Source: Methyloglobulus morosus KoM1 (GTDB lineage Bacteria > Pseudomonadota > Gammaproteobacteria > Methylococcales > Methylomonadaceae). From it: a stretch of DNA of 64,000 nucleotides. The notes under the pieces were generated by a model. It was not told the origin of the DNA and did no database searches. It saw only the letters and a program-made list of their open reading frames with translations. Location of the stretch: contig NZ_AYLO01000112.1 of NCBI RefSeq assembly GCF_000496735.2, positions 1 through 64,000 on the forward strand, read 5' to 3'. Shown here piece by piece: positions 25,432 through 33,126 of the stretch (its first letter is position 1; each line of letters begins with the position of its first letter). A program made the position numbers and the translations under genes.

Positions 25432-26325
25432 TCAGTTCCTGCTAGTAATCCGATTACGGAATTTATTCGCATCATAATTAGGCTGTAATGAAAGGGTAAG
25501 CCACTCGTAGCAATAAGCGTTTCGAATGGCATCACCCTGGGATAAGCCTATATCGTCATCGGGGGCCATGCCGATAATGATAGCATCCATGCCGGGATGC
25601 GGATTGCCGGGAAGATTGAGTACTGTATGGGCTCGTTCGTGGATAATTTCCACGGCTCGCTGGTCCGGGTCGCCTTGTTGGAAGTGCAGAGGTGTAAAGT
25701 GTACAGTTTCGTCGCGTGTGTTGGTCGACACAAAGGCACCGAATAGACCTGTCGGTTCACACTTTATCGGGAACTGCTTATCTAGGCTAGCGCGAAGGGT
25801 GGCGAACTTTGTCAACAGGTCCGTATAGTTAAATGCTTCAGCAATCGAGTTTGGGTTAATCGGTGAAAGCACGTCGATATGGAATATCCGTTTGACTTTT
25901 TGCTTGGTGTCGAGCTCTACCCCTTCCGGCTTGATGGTGGTAGTCCGCAAACGGTTTAGCGCTATATCCAGCATCTGTTTGGCCCTTACGAGATCGCTGC
26001 GAATAGTGGCGCTTTGCTGCGTTGAACAACCGGGAAAATCCTGTTGCCCAGGCGGCTTAGGCGGACCATCAAATTGATTGAGCTTAGCCAGGGTCGGGCC
26101 ATTTGGATCGACGCGTCCATCGGGGAAACTGGAACCTAATTGTTTGCGCTGGAAATTTTTGATAGCGGTAATGGTCTTTTGCCAGGGCAGCCCATCCACA
26201 TTTAGCGCCGGAATCGGGCCACCTTCACTTTGCGGAACTTTATTAAGTAATTCCTGAACCGTGGTTGAGTCATCCTTGCGGTTAACTCCCCCTGCACCAA
26301 CTGACCTTAAAATGCTACGTGCCAT
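25432..26325 (-). CDS. Peptidoglycan-binding, HExxH metallopeptidase-like protein; candidate T6SS effector
   Basis: The start at 26325 (MARSILRSVGAGG) has AAAGGGG upstream and removes a 28-residue leader that lacks homology. The N-terminal part (about residues 20-90) resembles a peptidoglycan-binding domain (TTVQELLNKVPQSEGG, TITAIKNFQRKQLG, PNGPTLAKLNQ). The C-terminal part has HERAHTVLN, a zinc HExxH motif at about 228-232, with further acidic and His residues after it (GNPHPGMDAIIIG). Lysine-specific or M35-like metallopeptidases share this layout. There is no signal peptide, consistent with delivery by a secretion machine, and it lies at the end of the T6SS cargo zone. Effector status is an inference; no immunity gene is obvious beside it. 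Confidence 0.65.
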   Translation of the reverse strand: MARSILRSVGAGGVNRKDDSTTVQELLNKVPQSEGGPIPALNVDGLPWQKTITAIKNFQRKQLGSSFPDGRVDPNGPTLAKLNQFDGPPKPPGQQDFPGCSTQQSATIRSDLVRAKQMLDIALNRLRTTTIKPEGVELDTKQKVKRIFHIDVLSPINPNSIAEAFNYTDLLTKFATLRASLDKQFPIKCEPTGLFGAFVSTNTRDETVHFTPLHFQQGDPDQRAVEIIHERAHTVLNLPGNPHPGMDAIIIGMAPDDDIGLSQGDAIRNAYCYEWLTLSLQPNYDANKFRNRITSRN

Positions 26326-26918
26326 AGATAACCCCTTTCTTTTAAGGAGTCGTTGAACAAGTTGATCCCCGTATGGTCTTCCAGGCTCACAAAGGACGGA
26401 AGCTATCACTTACCGAACATATTGAGCTTGGCAAAGGGCTAGCCAACGCTTCCTATTTAAACATTAAAATAGTCAAGGCTTCGAAGCTAGAAAATACCTG
26501 CGATACCTTAAATAACGTAACCTTGTGATTCGATCCTGCCTTACATTTACACATTGGCTATCATCTTTCACATCAACGCACAAGTCACGGTAATATTACC
26601 CACTCACATATCGATAAAATAATTGGCAATAAATATACAGTCTTAATCACATGCCCATACTTAACCGGGTTTCAATAAGCCCCATTTATCGACGGAATCC
26701 GTAATGGGTTTCACCAATTCACCTACGGCTTCCCTAACCTTGCGTTAAGCTGCCCTAGCTGGCCCTGCCGTTGAGCATAACCGCGTCCTGGACTAATTAC
26801 GTACAAATGAAACAACACCGTACGTCCTGTTTCTGGCTCCTACTGGAGAACTTCCTTTGGAATAATGACAGTTTTGCCTCCTTCATCAACGCTTCGCCTT
26901 AATGTTCAAAACTTATAC
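26326..26918. other. Intergenic region with a gene relic
   Basis: Nearly 600 bases lie between the metallopeptidase-like gene and the TIGR02270 gene. No intact gene is seen. The only recognisable content is a relic of the FHA-transglycosylase 5' end (26808-26886). The rest is AT-rich with no visible hairpin terminator. Confidence 0.55.
26808..26886 (-). pseudogene. Relic of a duplicated FHA-transglycosylase N-terminus
   Basis: Read on the minus strand, this stretch gives GGKTVIIPKEVLQ, a TAG stop, then EPETGRTVLFH. It matches the first codons of the FHA-transglycosylase gene (EDKTVIIPQGALQ, QEPETERTVLV) over about 70 bases, apart from one frameshift near the start codon and the in-frame stop. 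Similarity fades after this. It indicates an old partial duplication or a former second FHA gene at this place. Confidence 0.75.
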
Positions 26919-28184
26919 TCAGTTGCCAAGCCATCGTTGTTGCCTTTTTCCCATAGCCCGTGTTTCAAATAGCGGTCTTGTCGGCTGCATCAAAGATAAT
27001 TCTAAAGCTGCCGCCTGACGTTGACGTTGCTTGCCAGTCCTTAAGATCGACTGACAGTGTTGTTCATTAATCGGGTTGCCCAACAAGTAACGAAATTCCG
27101 GCGTAAAGTTCTGTTGCCGTTGCTTCCACCACCGATCAATCAACGAAGGGTCTGGATATGGCAGATCTTCGTCTGCGTCCATGGCAACATTTTCATCTTC
27201 TGGATTTTCAGTTGGGCCGGGGGCAAAATCTTTCGGCATTTCGCCATCCAAATCTTCATAGGCTATATCAACCCCCGTAATATAGGTGAACGATTCGCCG
27301 GCAATTTTTGCCAATTTTGGGACTTCCATTTGTTTTATTAACCAAGGGATGTAACTTGGATCACCCGAAATACCGGCCCCTATAATCGCATCCCTTAATC
27401 GATCCTCTTGTTGCACCAAGCCTTTCAACAGTTCTTTGACAACTGTCCGATTCTGCACACGAAACGCCACAGACATGGCTTTAACAGATAATTCCGAGCC
27501 CTCAATAATTTTGGCTTGCAATAAAGACAGGGCATTACCGCGAGCACCCAACAGCACAGCCGACCATGCCGCCCAAAATCCTGCCGTTGGATCCAGGTTG
27601 CCGACCTGGTCCAATAAGCTTTGTTTTAAGTCAACTCGCCCCAGTTCGGCAGCGGCCCTCATGGCGCGGATTTGCAACTGCCTATCACTATCCAGGATGG
27701 CCTGATCGAGATATTTTCCTGGATCGACGCGATGTATAGCACAGGCTGAAATACCCGCCCGTCGCCAAAAGGGATTACCTGAAACCAGTAAACCGCTGAC
27801 CTTTCCCTGCAAATGATGTGGCTCTACCCAACCCAAAGCAGAGACAAGCCCCGGCAAGGTTTCGGGCGTTTCCTCAACAACTTGATAGACCTTGTAGATC
27901 CGATCACTATCATTACCCTCTAAAGCCAGAAACCCTGCGGCGAAGACCTCGCCAGACCCCTTAAATTCAAGGTTATTACAGCAGGCCTCCCAGCCATAAT
28001 CCCCGGCAATCCGTAAACCATCAATATGTGCCTCGACCCGATTATCCAGTTTTGCCAAATCTTTCAAATTGTAATGTGGGGCATAAATCGCGTTACGTCT
28101 CAATAACCAAAGAAAAGCCGCTTCTTCAGCGTGTTGGTCGATGATATGAGGAATCACGGTAGCTTTCTGGCCCATCATATTCAC
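26919..28184 (-). CDS. TIGR02270-family HEAT-like repeat protein, T6SS-associated
   Basis: This is a soluble all-helical protein of 421 aa. The opening (VIPHIIDQHAEEAAFLWLLR, about residues 10-29) and the long helical repeat body (AIYAPHYNLKDLAKLDNRVE, PFWRRAGISACAIHRVDPGK, LDSDRQLQIRAMRAAAELGR) are typical of the TIGR02270 family, which is found almost only inside T6SS clusters with DUF2169 and DUF4150 genes. The C-terminus has an acidic linker (about 325-350) and a conserved tail (FRYLLGNPINEQHCQSILRT, PLFETRAMGKRQQRWL). The HEAT-like fold suggests a chaperone or adaptor for loading cargo onto the spike; the exact role is not established. There is no signal peptide or TM helix. Confidence 0.85.
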   Translation of the reverse strand: MNMMGQKATVIPHIIDQHAEEAAFLWLLRRNAIYAPHYNLKDLAKLDNRVEAHIDGLRIAGDYGWEACCNNLEFKGSGEVFAAGFLALEGNDSDRIYKVYQVVEETPETLPGLVSALGWVEPHHLQGKVSGLLVSGNPFWRRAGISACAIHRVDPGKYLDQAILDSDRQLQIRAMRAAAELGRVDLKQSLLDQVGNLDPTAGFWAAWSAVLLGARGNALSLLQAKIIEGSELSVKAMSVAFRVQNRTVVKELLKGLVQQEDRLRDAIIGAGISGDPSYIPWLIKQMEVPKLAKIAGESFTYITGVDIAYEDLDGEMPKDFAPGPTENPEDENVAMDADEDLPYPDPSLIDRWWKQRQQNFTPEFRYLLGNPINEQHCQSILRTGKQRQRQAAALELSLMQPTRPLFETRAMGKRQQRWLGN

Positions 28185-28281
28185 TCAGAAATTAAATTAG
28201 GATCGTTATTCATTTTAAGTTATAGAATAATTAAGTTAAGAGGTAACCAAAAAAACTTTAACAATCATATATGAAATACCC

Positions 28282-28614
28282 TTAGCATTGGGGTACAAAC
28301 AAGAAAAACTTGGCTATCCACAATAACAAAAGCAACAAGGCAATAATGAGTGCTGGATGGAAACTTTTACGTTTGAGGGCCAGCACAACTGCCGCTACTG
28401 CAAAAACAAATATTGCAATAAAGGAAAAAACAGGCGCGGATTCGGCATTATTATCAAGCGGTAAAGAACAAAATGTAAGGCCTTCGGATGCAGCATCGGG
28501 TTCGTCCAGCATCCATTCATATTTGTTTAGCGGCCAGCTATAGATAAGCAGGCCGCACAGGGCGGCATAAAGATATAATGCGACATTCAACACAGCCCTG
28601 ACTTTACTGTTCAT
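28282..28614 (-). CDS. Small membrane protein; candidate immunity protein for the lysozyme-like neighbour
   Basis: This 110-aa protein has three hydrophobic segments (about residues 8-27, 63-80, 87-105) and a short extracytoplasmic loop (WPLNKYEWMLDEPDAASEGL) with one Cys. Its ATG overlaps the stop of the lysozyme-like gene (ATGA, 28611-28614), showing translational coupling. Immunity proteins against periplasmic cell-wall effectors often sit in the membrane with a periplasmic loop, which fits here. No family was recognised, so the function is inferred only from coupling and topology. Confidence 0.6.
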   Translation of the reverse strand: MNSKVRAVLNVALYLYAALCGLLIYSWPLNKYEWMLDEPDAASEGLTFCSLPLDNNAESAPVFSFIAIFVFAVAAVVLALKRKSFHPALIIALLLLLLWIAKFFLFVPQC

Positions 28615-29339
28615 GGCGTGGAAGAGTTTAGTAATTTAAGCACTCGAGGCCTACGCTTGAGCATGGCCCGGCCATACTCGCTATATTCGCGTCCTGCACT
28701 TCCTGGTGCAGCGCGAAATGATGCTTCATAATCACCCAAGCCACGCTGGGTGCCGCGATTATAGCGTGAGCCGACAACGGCAAACTGCTCGTCACTCAAC
28801 TTCAAAGGATCGGTATTGGGGTAATCATGCGCAATTAAGCCCCGCAGATGTTTGGCGACAACTTCAATATTGAAAGCATCAGTTTCCAGGCATTGCGCTA
28901 GATTTAGGCGACGTTTGAATTCCATAGCCCCTGTATCCATATTCATTTCACGTGCAGCATTGCGCAATTGCATACTGATCGACCCAAATGAAGTCAACTC
29001 GGGTCTTGAAGTTATTGTGAGGTGTCGATCTACCCATTCCGGACCACTCCAGTCAAACTCACGGTTTAGATAGGCTGGCATATCAACAAAATCAGGGTCG
29101 CCTCCTACCTCTTCCCAAGCCGTCCCGGCCAACAAGTCTGCAGGAATGCCAACCTGGTTGGCGGCTGAGATAATCCGTAACCGATTGTAAGCCACCCAGC
29201 TATCCTTGTAAGCAAACAAATACTCTTTTCCGCCACCCAACCGATCTGGCCAAATTTTCCAAATCAATATATCAAAAGGCGTCCATTTAGGATAACTGGG
29301 CGAGCTGGGATCGCACAGCGCATTGGAATTATCTGACAT
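28611..29339 (-). CDS. Lysozyme/transglycosylase-like protein, candidate peptidoglycan-degrading T6SS effector
   Basis: This 242-aa protein has no signal peptide. The core (about residues 55-215) has a lysozyme-like pattern: RIISAANQVGIPADLLAGTA followed by WEEVGGDP with a candidate catalytic Glu (about 72-73). FGSISMQLRNAARE and later AVVGSRYNRGTQ resemble the Gly-Gln and Asn-Tyr-x-x-Gly motifs of muraminidases. A C-terminal YGRAMLKRRP helix closes it. Absence of an export signal plus a coupled small membrane protein matches an effector/immunity pair delivered by the T6SS. It lies next to the Tae4/Tai4 pair. The enzymatic class is inferred from motif resemblance only. Confidence 0.65.
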   Translation of the reverse strand: MSDNSNALCDPSSPSYPKWTPFDILIWKIWPDRLGGGKEYLFAYKDSWVAYNRLRIISAANQVGIPADLLAGTAWEEVGGDPDFVDMPAYLNREFDWSGPEWVDRHLTITSRPELTSFGSISMQLRNAAREMNMDTGAMEFKRRLNLAQCLETDAFNIEVVAKHLRGLIAHDYPNTDPLKLSDEQFAVVGSRYNRGTQRGLGDYEASFRAAPGSAGREYSEYGRAMLKRRPRVLKLLNSSTP

Positions 29340-29386
29340 AAAAATCCTCGACTTACACTAGACTAGAATCACCGCATGGCGCTAAT

Positions 29387-29878
29387 TCAAGATAACGCCC
29401 AAAACCAGACTTCTTTGCAGGCAAAATAACAGTGCGAATTACATAAAAAAGTGCTGGTTGATGATTCGATTAGATCAATATGGCCGCCATCATAACCATC
29501 AATCTTCCAAAAAAAGACAACGCCTTTTTTGTCTTTAAGTTCAGTTGGAACGGTACTCGGCCTGTTAAACATCAATGGGCGACCGAACACGGTAGGTTTG
29601 ATAAGCTGATCTGCCAATAATTTTGCACCGGGCTCTACAAACCTATTTTTATAGGTACCGTCTTTTATTTTCAGGCGGCCATCAAAATTTACTCCCGATT
29701 TAATCAAGGCAAGGCTCATTCTCGTCGCACAAGTATTTGCATAACCCGCGTTCTGCTTAATCAAATCATTGATGTCGTAACCGATTTCATTATAAAGCTT
29801 CTCTGATGAGACATAACTTGGATTAGTGAATTCACTGGAGTAATGATTGCTCTTTAACATCAAATAACCCGGCTTCAT
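29387..29878 (-). CDS. tae4: Type VI secretion amidase effector Tae4
   Basis: Tae4 is a DL-endopeptidase of the NlpC/P60-like amidase superfamily that cuts the gamma-D-Glu-mDAP bond of peptidoglycan in rival cells. The start at 29878 (MKPGYLMLKSNHYSSEF) has GGAGG seven bases upstream and overlaps the Tai4 stop as ATGA. The catalytic Cys is in YANTCATRMSLAL (C50), and the catalytic His in DGGHIDLIE (H133). The C-terminus has the Cys pair and aromatic tail typical of the family (CNSHCYFACKEVWFW). The length of 163 aa is normal. There is no signal peptide, as expected for a T6SS cargo, probably carried by Hcp. The immunity gene precedes it. Confidence 0.93.
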   Translation of the reverse strand: MKPGYLMLKSNHYSSEFTNPSYVSSEKLYNEIGYDINDLIKQNAGYANTCATRMSLALIKSGVNFDGRLKIKDGTYKNRFVEPGAKLLADQLIKPTVFGRPLMFNRPSTVPTELKDKKGVVFFWKIDGYDGGHIDLIESSTSTFLCNSHCYFACKEVWFWALS

Positions 29879-30288
29879 TTCCTGCCTCCACAAGGGAATA
29901 AACTATGTAGAGACTCCTCAATAACTGAAGAAGCGCGGTTTTTTAACCTGTCCGAAGGCAACTTCTTGAAATATTCAAAAATATTTTCCCTAATCGTAAT
30001 GGTCTTTAGGGTACTGTAATCGCACCAGGATTTTTTTTCTGTTGCATCCAACACCCCAAGCAAGTAAAGCATTGCCCTGTCCCTTTCAGGTTCATTGGGG
30101 CTGGTGTAAGCGGTAAAGAATTGTCTGGCGGTCAAATTGACATTATCAACAGTTATAGATGATGAAGGCTCAACCCCTTTTTCGACAACCCCAGCATTAC
30201 AACCTGATGTAATCAACAACATTATTAAAAGTCTTGGTAAAAAAATAAATTGCTGCTTTTTTACATTTTTGTGCTTTCTATATCGCAT
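29875..30288 (-). CDS. tai4: Tai4-family immunity protein
   Basis: This is the periplasmic immunity protein that binds and blocks Tae4. The N-terminal signal has a lipobox (ITSGCNAG, Cys about residue 30), so this copy is a lipoprotein. The mature part (about 50-137) has the Tai4 signature: LTARQFFTAYTSPNEPERDR, then AMLYLLGVLDATEKKSWCDY, LKTITIRENIFEYFKKLPSD, RASSVIEESLHSLFPC. Two Cys form the usual disulfide. The gene is coupled to tae4 by a four-base overlap, in the order immunity then effector. Just upstream sit the RAYT transposase and its repeats. Confidence 0.92.
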   Translation of the reverse strand: MRYRKHKNVKKQQFIFLPRLLIMLLITSGCNAGVVEKGVEPSSSITVDNVNLTARQFFTAYTSPNEPERDRAMLYLLGVLDATEKKSWCDYSTLKTITIRENIFEYFKKLPSDRLKNRASSVIEESLHSLFPCGGRK

Positions 30289-30290
30289 AG

Positions 30291-30806
30291 CTATCCCTCA
30301 TTCAGTTCGCCAAAATATTTTCCCTCAACTTCTGAATTATTAGTCCATTCAATCGGTAAAATACCGTCCTTTACAAAATGATGAAATGTGGAATAAGGCC
30401 AATCTTGCACTCGGTTAACATAGCCATGCTTCACAGGATTAAAGTGGACGTAGTCGATATGTTTGGAATAGTCCAACTCTGTCGTAATCGTATGTTCCCA
30501 GTAACGCCGCTGCCAAATACCACGCTCCGAACGTTTGCGGCGTGTCGCTGACAGTCGTTCGGTACGGGGTAATCCTTTTGAGAATAACAGTTTTATCAAA
30601 CGCCACCGTACCGGAAAATCATCGGTATCCGGTGGCAATGTCAACACGCAATGCAGATGATCTGGCAACACCACCCAGGCATCAATGTGGAACGGGTATA
30701 ATCGCCGCACCCGCCGAACCGAATCGCGGAGCAAATCGATATGATCGGTCAGTAATGTTCGTTGTCGTTCCAGTAAGTTAACGGTGAAGAAATAGCATCC
30801 ACCCAC
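30291..30806 (-). CDS. REP-associated tyrosine transposase (RAYT, Y1/IS200-like), start codon decayed
   Basis: This is a single-domain Y1 HUH transposase related to IS200/IS605 TnpA, of the kind that handles REP hairpins. Visible motifs are CYFFTVNLLERQ at the start, the HUH pair in VVLPDHLHCVLTLP (about residues 46-59), WQRRYWEHTI, and the catalytic Tyr helix LDYSKHIDYVHFNPVKHGYV (about 110-130). The 171-aa length runs from a GTG at 30806. The reading frame stays open 30 bases further upstream and encodes the family N-terminus (NYRRNFVVGG), but no ATG, GTG or TTG is found there before a stop, so the original start seems lost. REP hairpins and a palindromic array follow immediately upstream. 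Domestication rather than active transposition is likely. Confidence 0.85.
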   Translation of the reverse strand: MGGCYFFTVNLLERQRTLLTDHIDLLRDSVRRVRRLYPFHIDAWVVLPDHLHCVLTLPPDTDDFPVRWRLIKLLFSKGLPRTERLSATRRKRSERGIWQRRYWEHTITTELDYSKHIDYVHFNPVKHGYVNRVQDWPYSTFHHFVKDGILPIEWTNNSEVEGKYFGELNEG

Positions 30807-30867
30807 GACAAAATTTCGCCGATAGTTTGGCGATGGTTAACGCCCCAAAAAAGCAAATGTTAATTCA

Positions 30868-30965
30868 TGCGTAGGGCGGTTTCGCGCCAGTAAACCGCCC
30901 TGCCAAACAACCCCGAACGGTTAGGCAATAATCCACCTCAGTAACTTCGTTTGTTGGTGGATTGC
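30868..30965. repeat. REP hairpins next to the RAYT gene
   Basis: Two imperfect inverted repeats are visible. GGGCGGTTT (30874-30882) pairs with AAACCGCCC (30892-30900). AATCCACC near 30931 pairs with GGTGGATT near 30956. They lie about 70-150 bases upstream of the RAYT start on the minus strand, where REP elements of these transposases usually occur. The motif with GTAGGG and GGATTGCTTACGCG is the common type in gammaproteobacterial REP-like families. Confidence 0.7.
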
Positions 30966-30984
30966 TTACGCGAATCCACCCTAC

Positions 30985-31190
30985 AATTTACCAGCCGTAC
31001 GACCGTTACAATTTATCCACCGTACGGACGTTACGGGTTTACGGGTTCATCCGACGTACGGCCGTACGGGTAGCCGATGTACAGGCGTACAATTCACCCG
31101 CCATACGGCCATACAATTTACCCGCCGTACGGCCATAGCGCGAATCCACCTTACGGGGTTTACGGGTCATCCGCCGTACGGTCGTGTAAG
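30985..31190. repeat. Array of about 25-bp palindrome-rich repeats
   Basis: Units of 23-25 bp follow one another: 30985-31009, 31010-31034, 31043-31067, 31068-31090, 31091-31114, 31115-31137 and 31164-31188, with short inserts that repeat parts of the REP flank. The shared core is CCGCCGTACGGCCGTAC, and the best unit has the perfect 14-bp palindrome CGTACGGCCGTACG (31055-31068). Units are degenerate and spacing is tight without unique spacers, so it is not a CRISPR. The last unit lies inside the 3' end of the next gene. Confidence 0.75.
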
Positions 31191-32101
31191 GGATTTGAAA
31201 TAATTGTACGCCATTCATCGGCTGTGATAATTCCAATTGTCTGTCCAGAACATGACCAAATACCATCGATCCCACTTGTCAACCCAGTAAATTCGTGCTT
31301 GTTTGATTTTGGAATATCTAAGGAAGTGAGTTTATTATCACGAAGCATATCAATACCGCCCGAATGAGAGACATATACGACTCCATCACGAGTAGCAATA
31401 CCCCAATAGCTCCGTTCTTCATTAATAGGTTCTATGATTGACCAGTGCTCCCGATTACCTAATAGAATAGTTCCATCATATCCGGCAATCGCATATCGAC
31501 CATCATAAAGCAAACAAACGCTAGTTAAGTTTACATTGGTTGGAAGATCAAGATTATGCCAGTTAGAACCATTAAACCAAGCTCCAAGTCCATCCGAGGT
31601 AACAACAATAAAGTCACTAGAGCTATTGCCGCTTATGCCCTCAATAGTGGGCTCCACACCGCCGATATTAAGTTGAGGTAAAGCCTTAAATTGGTCGCCG
31701 TTAAGCCGATACATTTGCCCAACTGATCCACCACATATCACATCTTCGCCAACTACGCGAATCTGTCGGAGTGGTCCTATTTCCTCAACAATGCTGTTTT
31801 CAATAAGGACTCTAGAGGCCTTGAGCTCCTCTTGTGTTTCCGCCAGCCAATTAAATCTAAAGACCGTACCACCCTCTCCCAATACATATGCTTTTCCATC
31901 CTTCTTGGCATCAATGGATAGAAATACTTCTCCGGCAAGACCAAATTCCATCCATGAGCCGTTTCTAAGTTCCAAAATGCGATTAATAGGATCATCATAA
32001 TTATCCCCAACAGTACATGTCATTATTAAGACACCCGACATTGGACTAACTGCTTCTTGAATGTAATCGTCTGGCATAAAAATATTTGTTATAGCATTCA
32101 T
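31160..32101 (-). CDS. Beta-propeller-like protein, putative immunity partner of the GHH toxin
   Basis: This is a soluble 313-aa protein without a signal peptide. Repeated beta-strand blades are visible: GKAYVLGEGGTVFRFNW, VVGEDVICGGSVGQMYRLNG, SSDFIVVTSDGLGAWFNGSN, YDGRYAIAGYDGTILLGNRE, RDGVVYVSHSGGIDMLRDN and GLTSGIDGIWSCSGQTIGI. Such WD40/Kelch-like proteins are often placed directly after polymorphic toxins and act as immunity proteins. Here the toxin gene ends only 12 bases upstream. The last ten codons (NPLHDRTADDP) come from the palindromic repeat array, so the original C-terminus has been replaced. No catalytic motif is seen. Confidence 0.65.
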   Translation of the reverse strand: MNAITNIFMPDDYIQEAVSPMSGVLIMTCTVGDNYDDPINRILELRNGSWMEFGLAGEVFLSIDAKKDGKAYVLGEGGTVFRFNWLAETQEELKASRVLIENSIVEEIGPLRQIRVVGEDVICGGSVGQMYRLNGDQFKALPQLNIGGVEPTIEGISGNSSSDFIVVTSDGLGAWFNGSNWHNLDLPTNVNLTSVCLLYDGRYAIAGYDGTILLGNREHWSIIEPINEERSYWGIATRDGVVYVSHSGGIDMLRDNKLTSLDIPKSNKHEFTGLTSGIDGIWSCSGQTIGIITADEWRTIISNPLHDRTADDP

Positions 32102-32113
32102 TGAATAACCTCA

Positions 32114-33124
32114 CTAAATTGCTCGCCCTTTTGATCGTGCTACTGGTTGAGGTAGCGAATCATGAGCCTTAACCGTTAACCCCATTTTACTATGTCCCTC
32201 CTCTAACTGCTTTGCCAAGCAAGCTTTGTCACATCCCTTTGAACCTGCTGGAACTTTGACTTTCCCTATTGCAGACTGAGCGGCAACGCCACATCCGTTT
32301 TTGAGACTATATTTTTTGTTTTTATTAAGTGGATTCTTGACCCATTTATTTTTTTCTACAGTATAATTACAGCCCACCTTACCGTGCTCTTTTTTCTTGT
32401 TATGGTCATGCCCTTCGAGGCAGATAGTTGGGGCTTTATTTGAAACATAGTTGGTGGCAGGATCAGCTGACCCACGACTCTCGTGAGCTACAAATTCCTT
32501 TGATGGCAGCAAGTGATGTCCAGTCATCTGGTTACCATCAGACCCATTGCAGCACCTATTGGGCGATTTTGGCATTAAAAAGCATTTTCTGGCATTGCAA
32601 CATTTTTTGCTCCAGTCCATATCGCCTGTACAATTCGCTACTATAGCTTCAGCCATCTCTTTACATGGGTGGTCATCTTTAGCCATAGCAATAGCGTCCG
32701 TAAACGGCCAAGGCACAGCTTCATTAGCCGGGCTACCATGATTATTAGTGGTCATGTCCAAATGCCTATCGACATTTTCTCCTTCAAATTTAACATCCAT
32801 CGACCATTTTATAAAATATACCTTACCTGTATTCTTGCTTGAAATAACCCCTTTTTTCGCCGCAGCGCCCGCTTCATCGCCCGTTGATTTTTTGAAGCAA
32901 GACTTGTTTTTCAACATGATTTCTTCGCCGGATATTTTCACCGTTTTGCTGCCCTCTGTGGTATCCGAAGCAAAGCCGGTATTAGGATAGGGAACTGGGA
33001 CACCTGGCGGCGTTGCAGGATTTTCTGGAGGCGTAAAAACAACATCCGGCATCGCACAGATTGTTTTACCGGCACCTGCTTTACAGGCGATTTCCATTCC
33101 GTTGGCATACACTTCATTTGCCAT
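32114..33124 (-). CDS. DUF4150 (PAAR-like) T6SS effector with GHH-type nuclease domain
   Basis: The start at 33124 is preferred: GGGAGG lies just upstream, and the first residues MANEVYANGMEIACKAGAGK are the standard DUF4150 opening. The DUF4150 domain (about residues 1-130; ICAMPDVVFTPPENPATPPG, GEEIMLKNKSCFKKSTGDEA) is a PAAR-like tip that caps VgrG. The C-terminal region (about 165-300) has ten or more Cys and the motif GHHLLPSKEF (about 201-210) with EGHDHNKKKEHG (about 238-249). This is the Tox-GHH2-type HNH nuclease pattern, so DNA cleavage in target cells is expected. The ketosynthase-like gene precedes it by two bases, and the propeller gene follows. Confidence 0.85.
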   Translation of the reverse strand: MANEVYANGMEIACKAGAGKTICAMPDVVFTPPENPATPPGVPVPYPNTGFASDTTEGSKTVKISGEEIMLKNKSCFKKSTGDEAGAAAKKGVISSKNTGKVYFIKWSMDVKFEGENVDRHLDMTTNNHGSPANEAVPWPFTDAIAMAKDDHPCKEMAEAIVANCTGDMDWSKKCCNARKCFLMPKSPNRCCNGSDGNQMTGHHLLPSKEFVAHESRGSADPATNYVSNKAPTICLEGHDHNKKKEHGKVGCNYTVEKNKWVKNPLNKNKKYSLKNGCGVAAQSAIGKVKVPAGSKGCDKACLAKQLEEGHSKMGLTVKAHDSLPQPVARSKGRAI

Positions 33125-33126
33125 TA

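Noticed and set aside
30985..31190. CRISPR array
   Set aside because: Units are degenerate, palindromic and adjoin without unique spacers; no cas genes are present.
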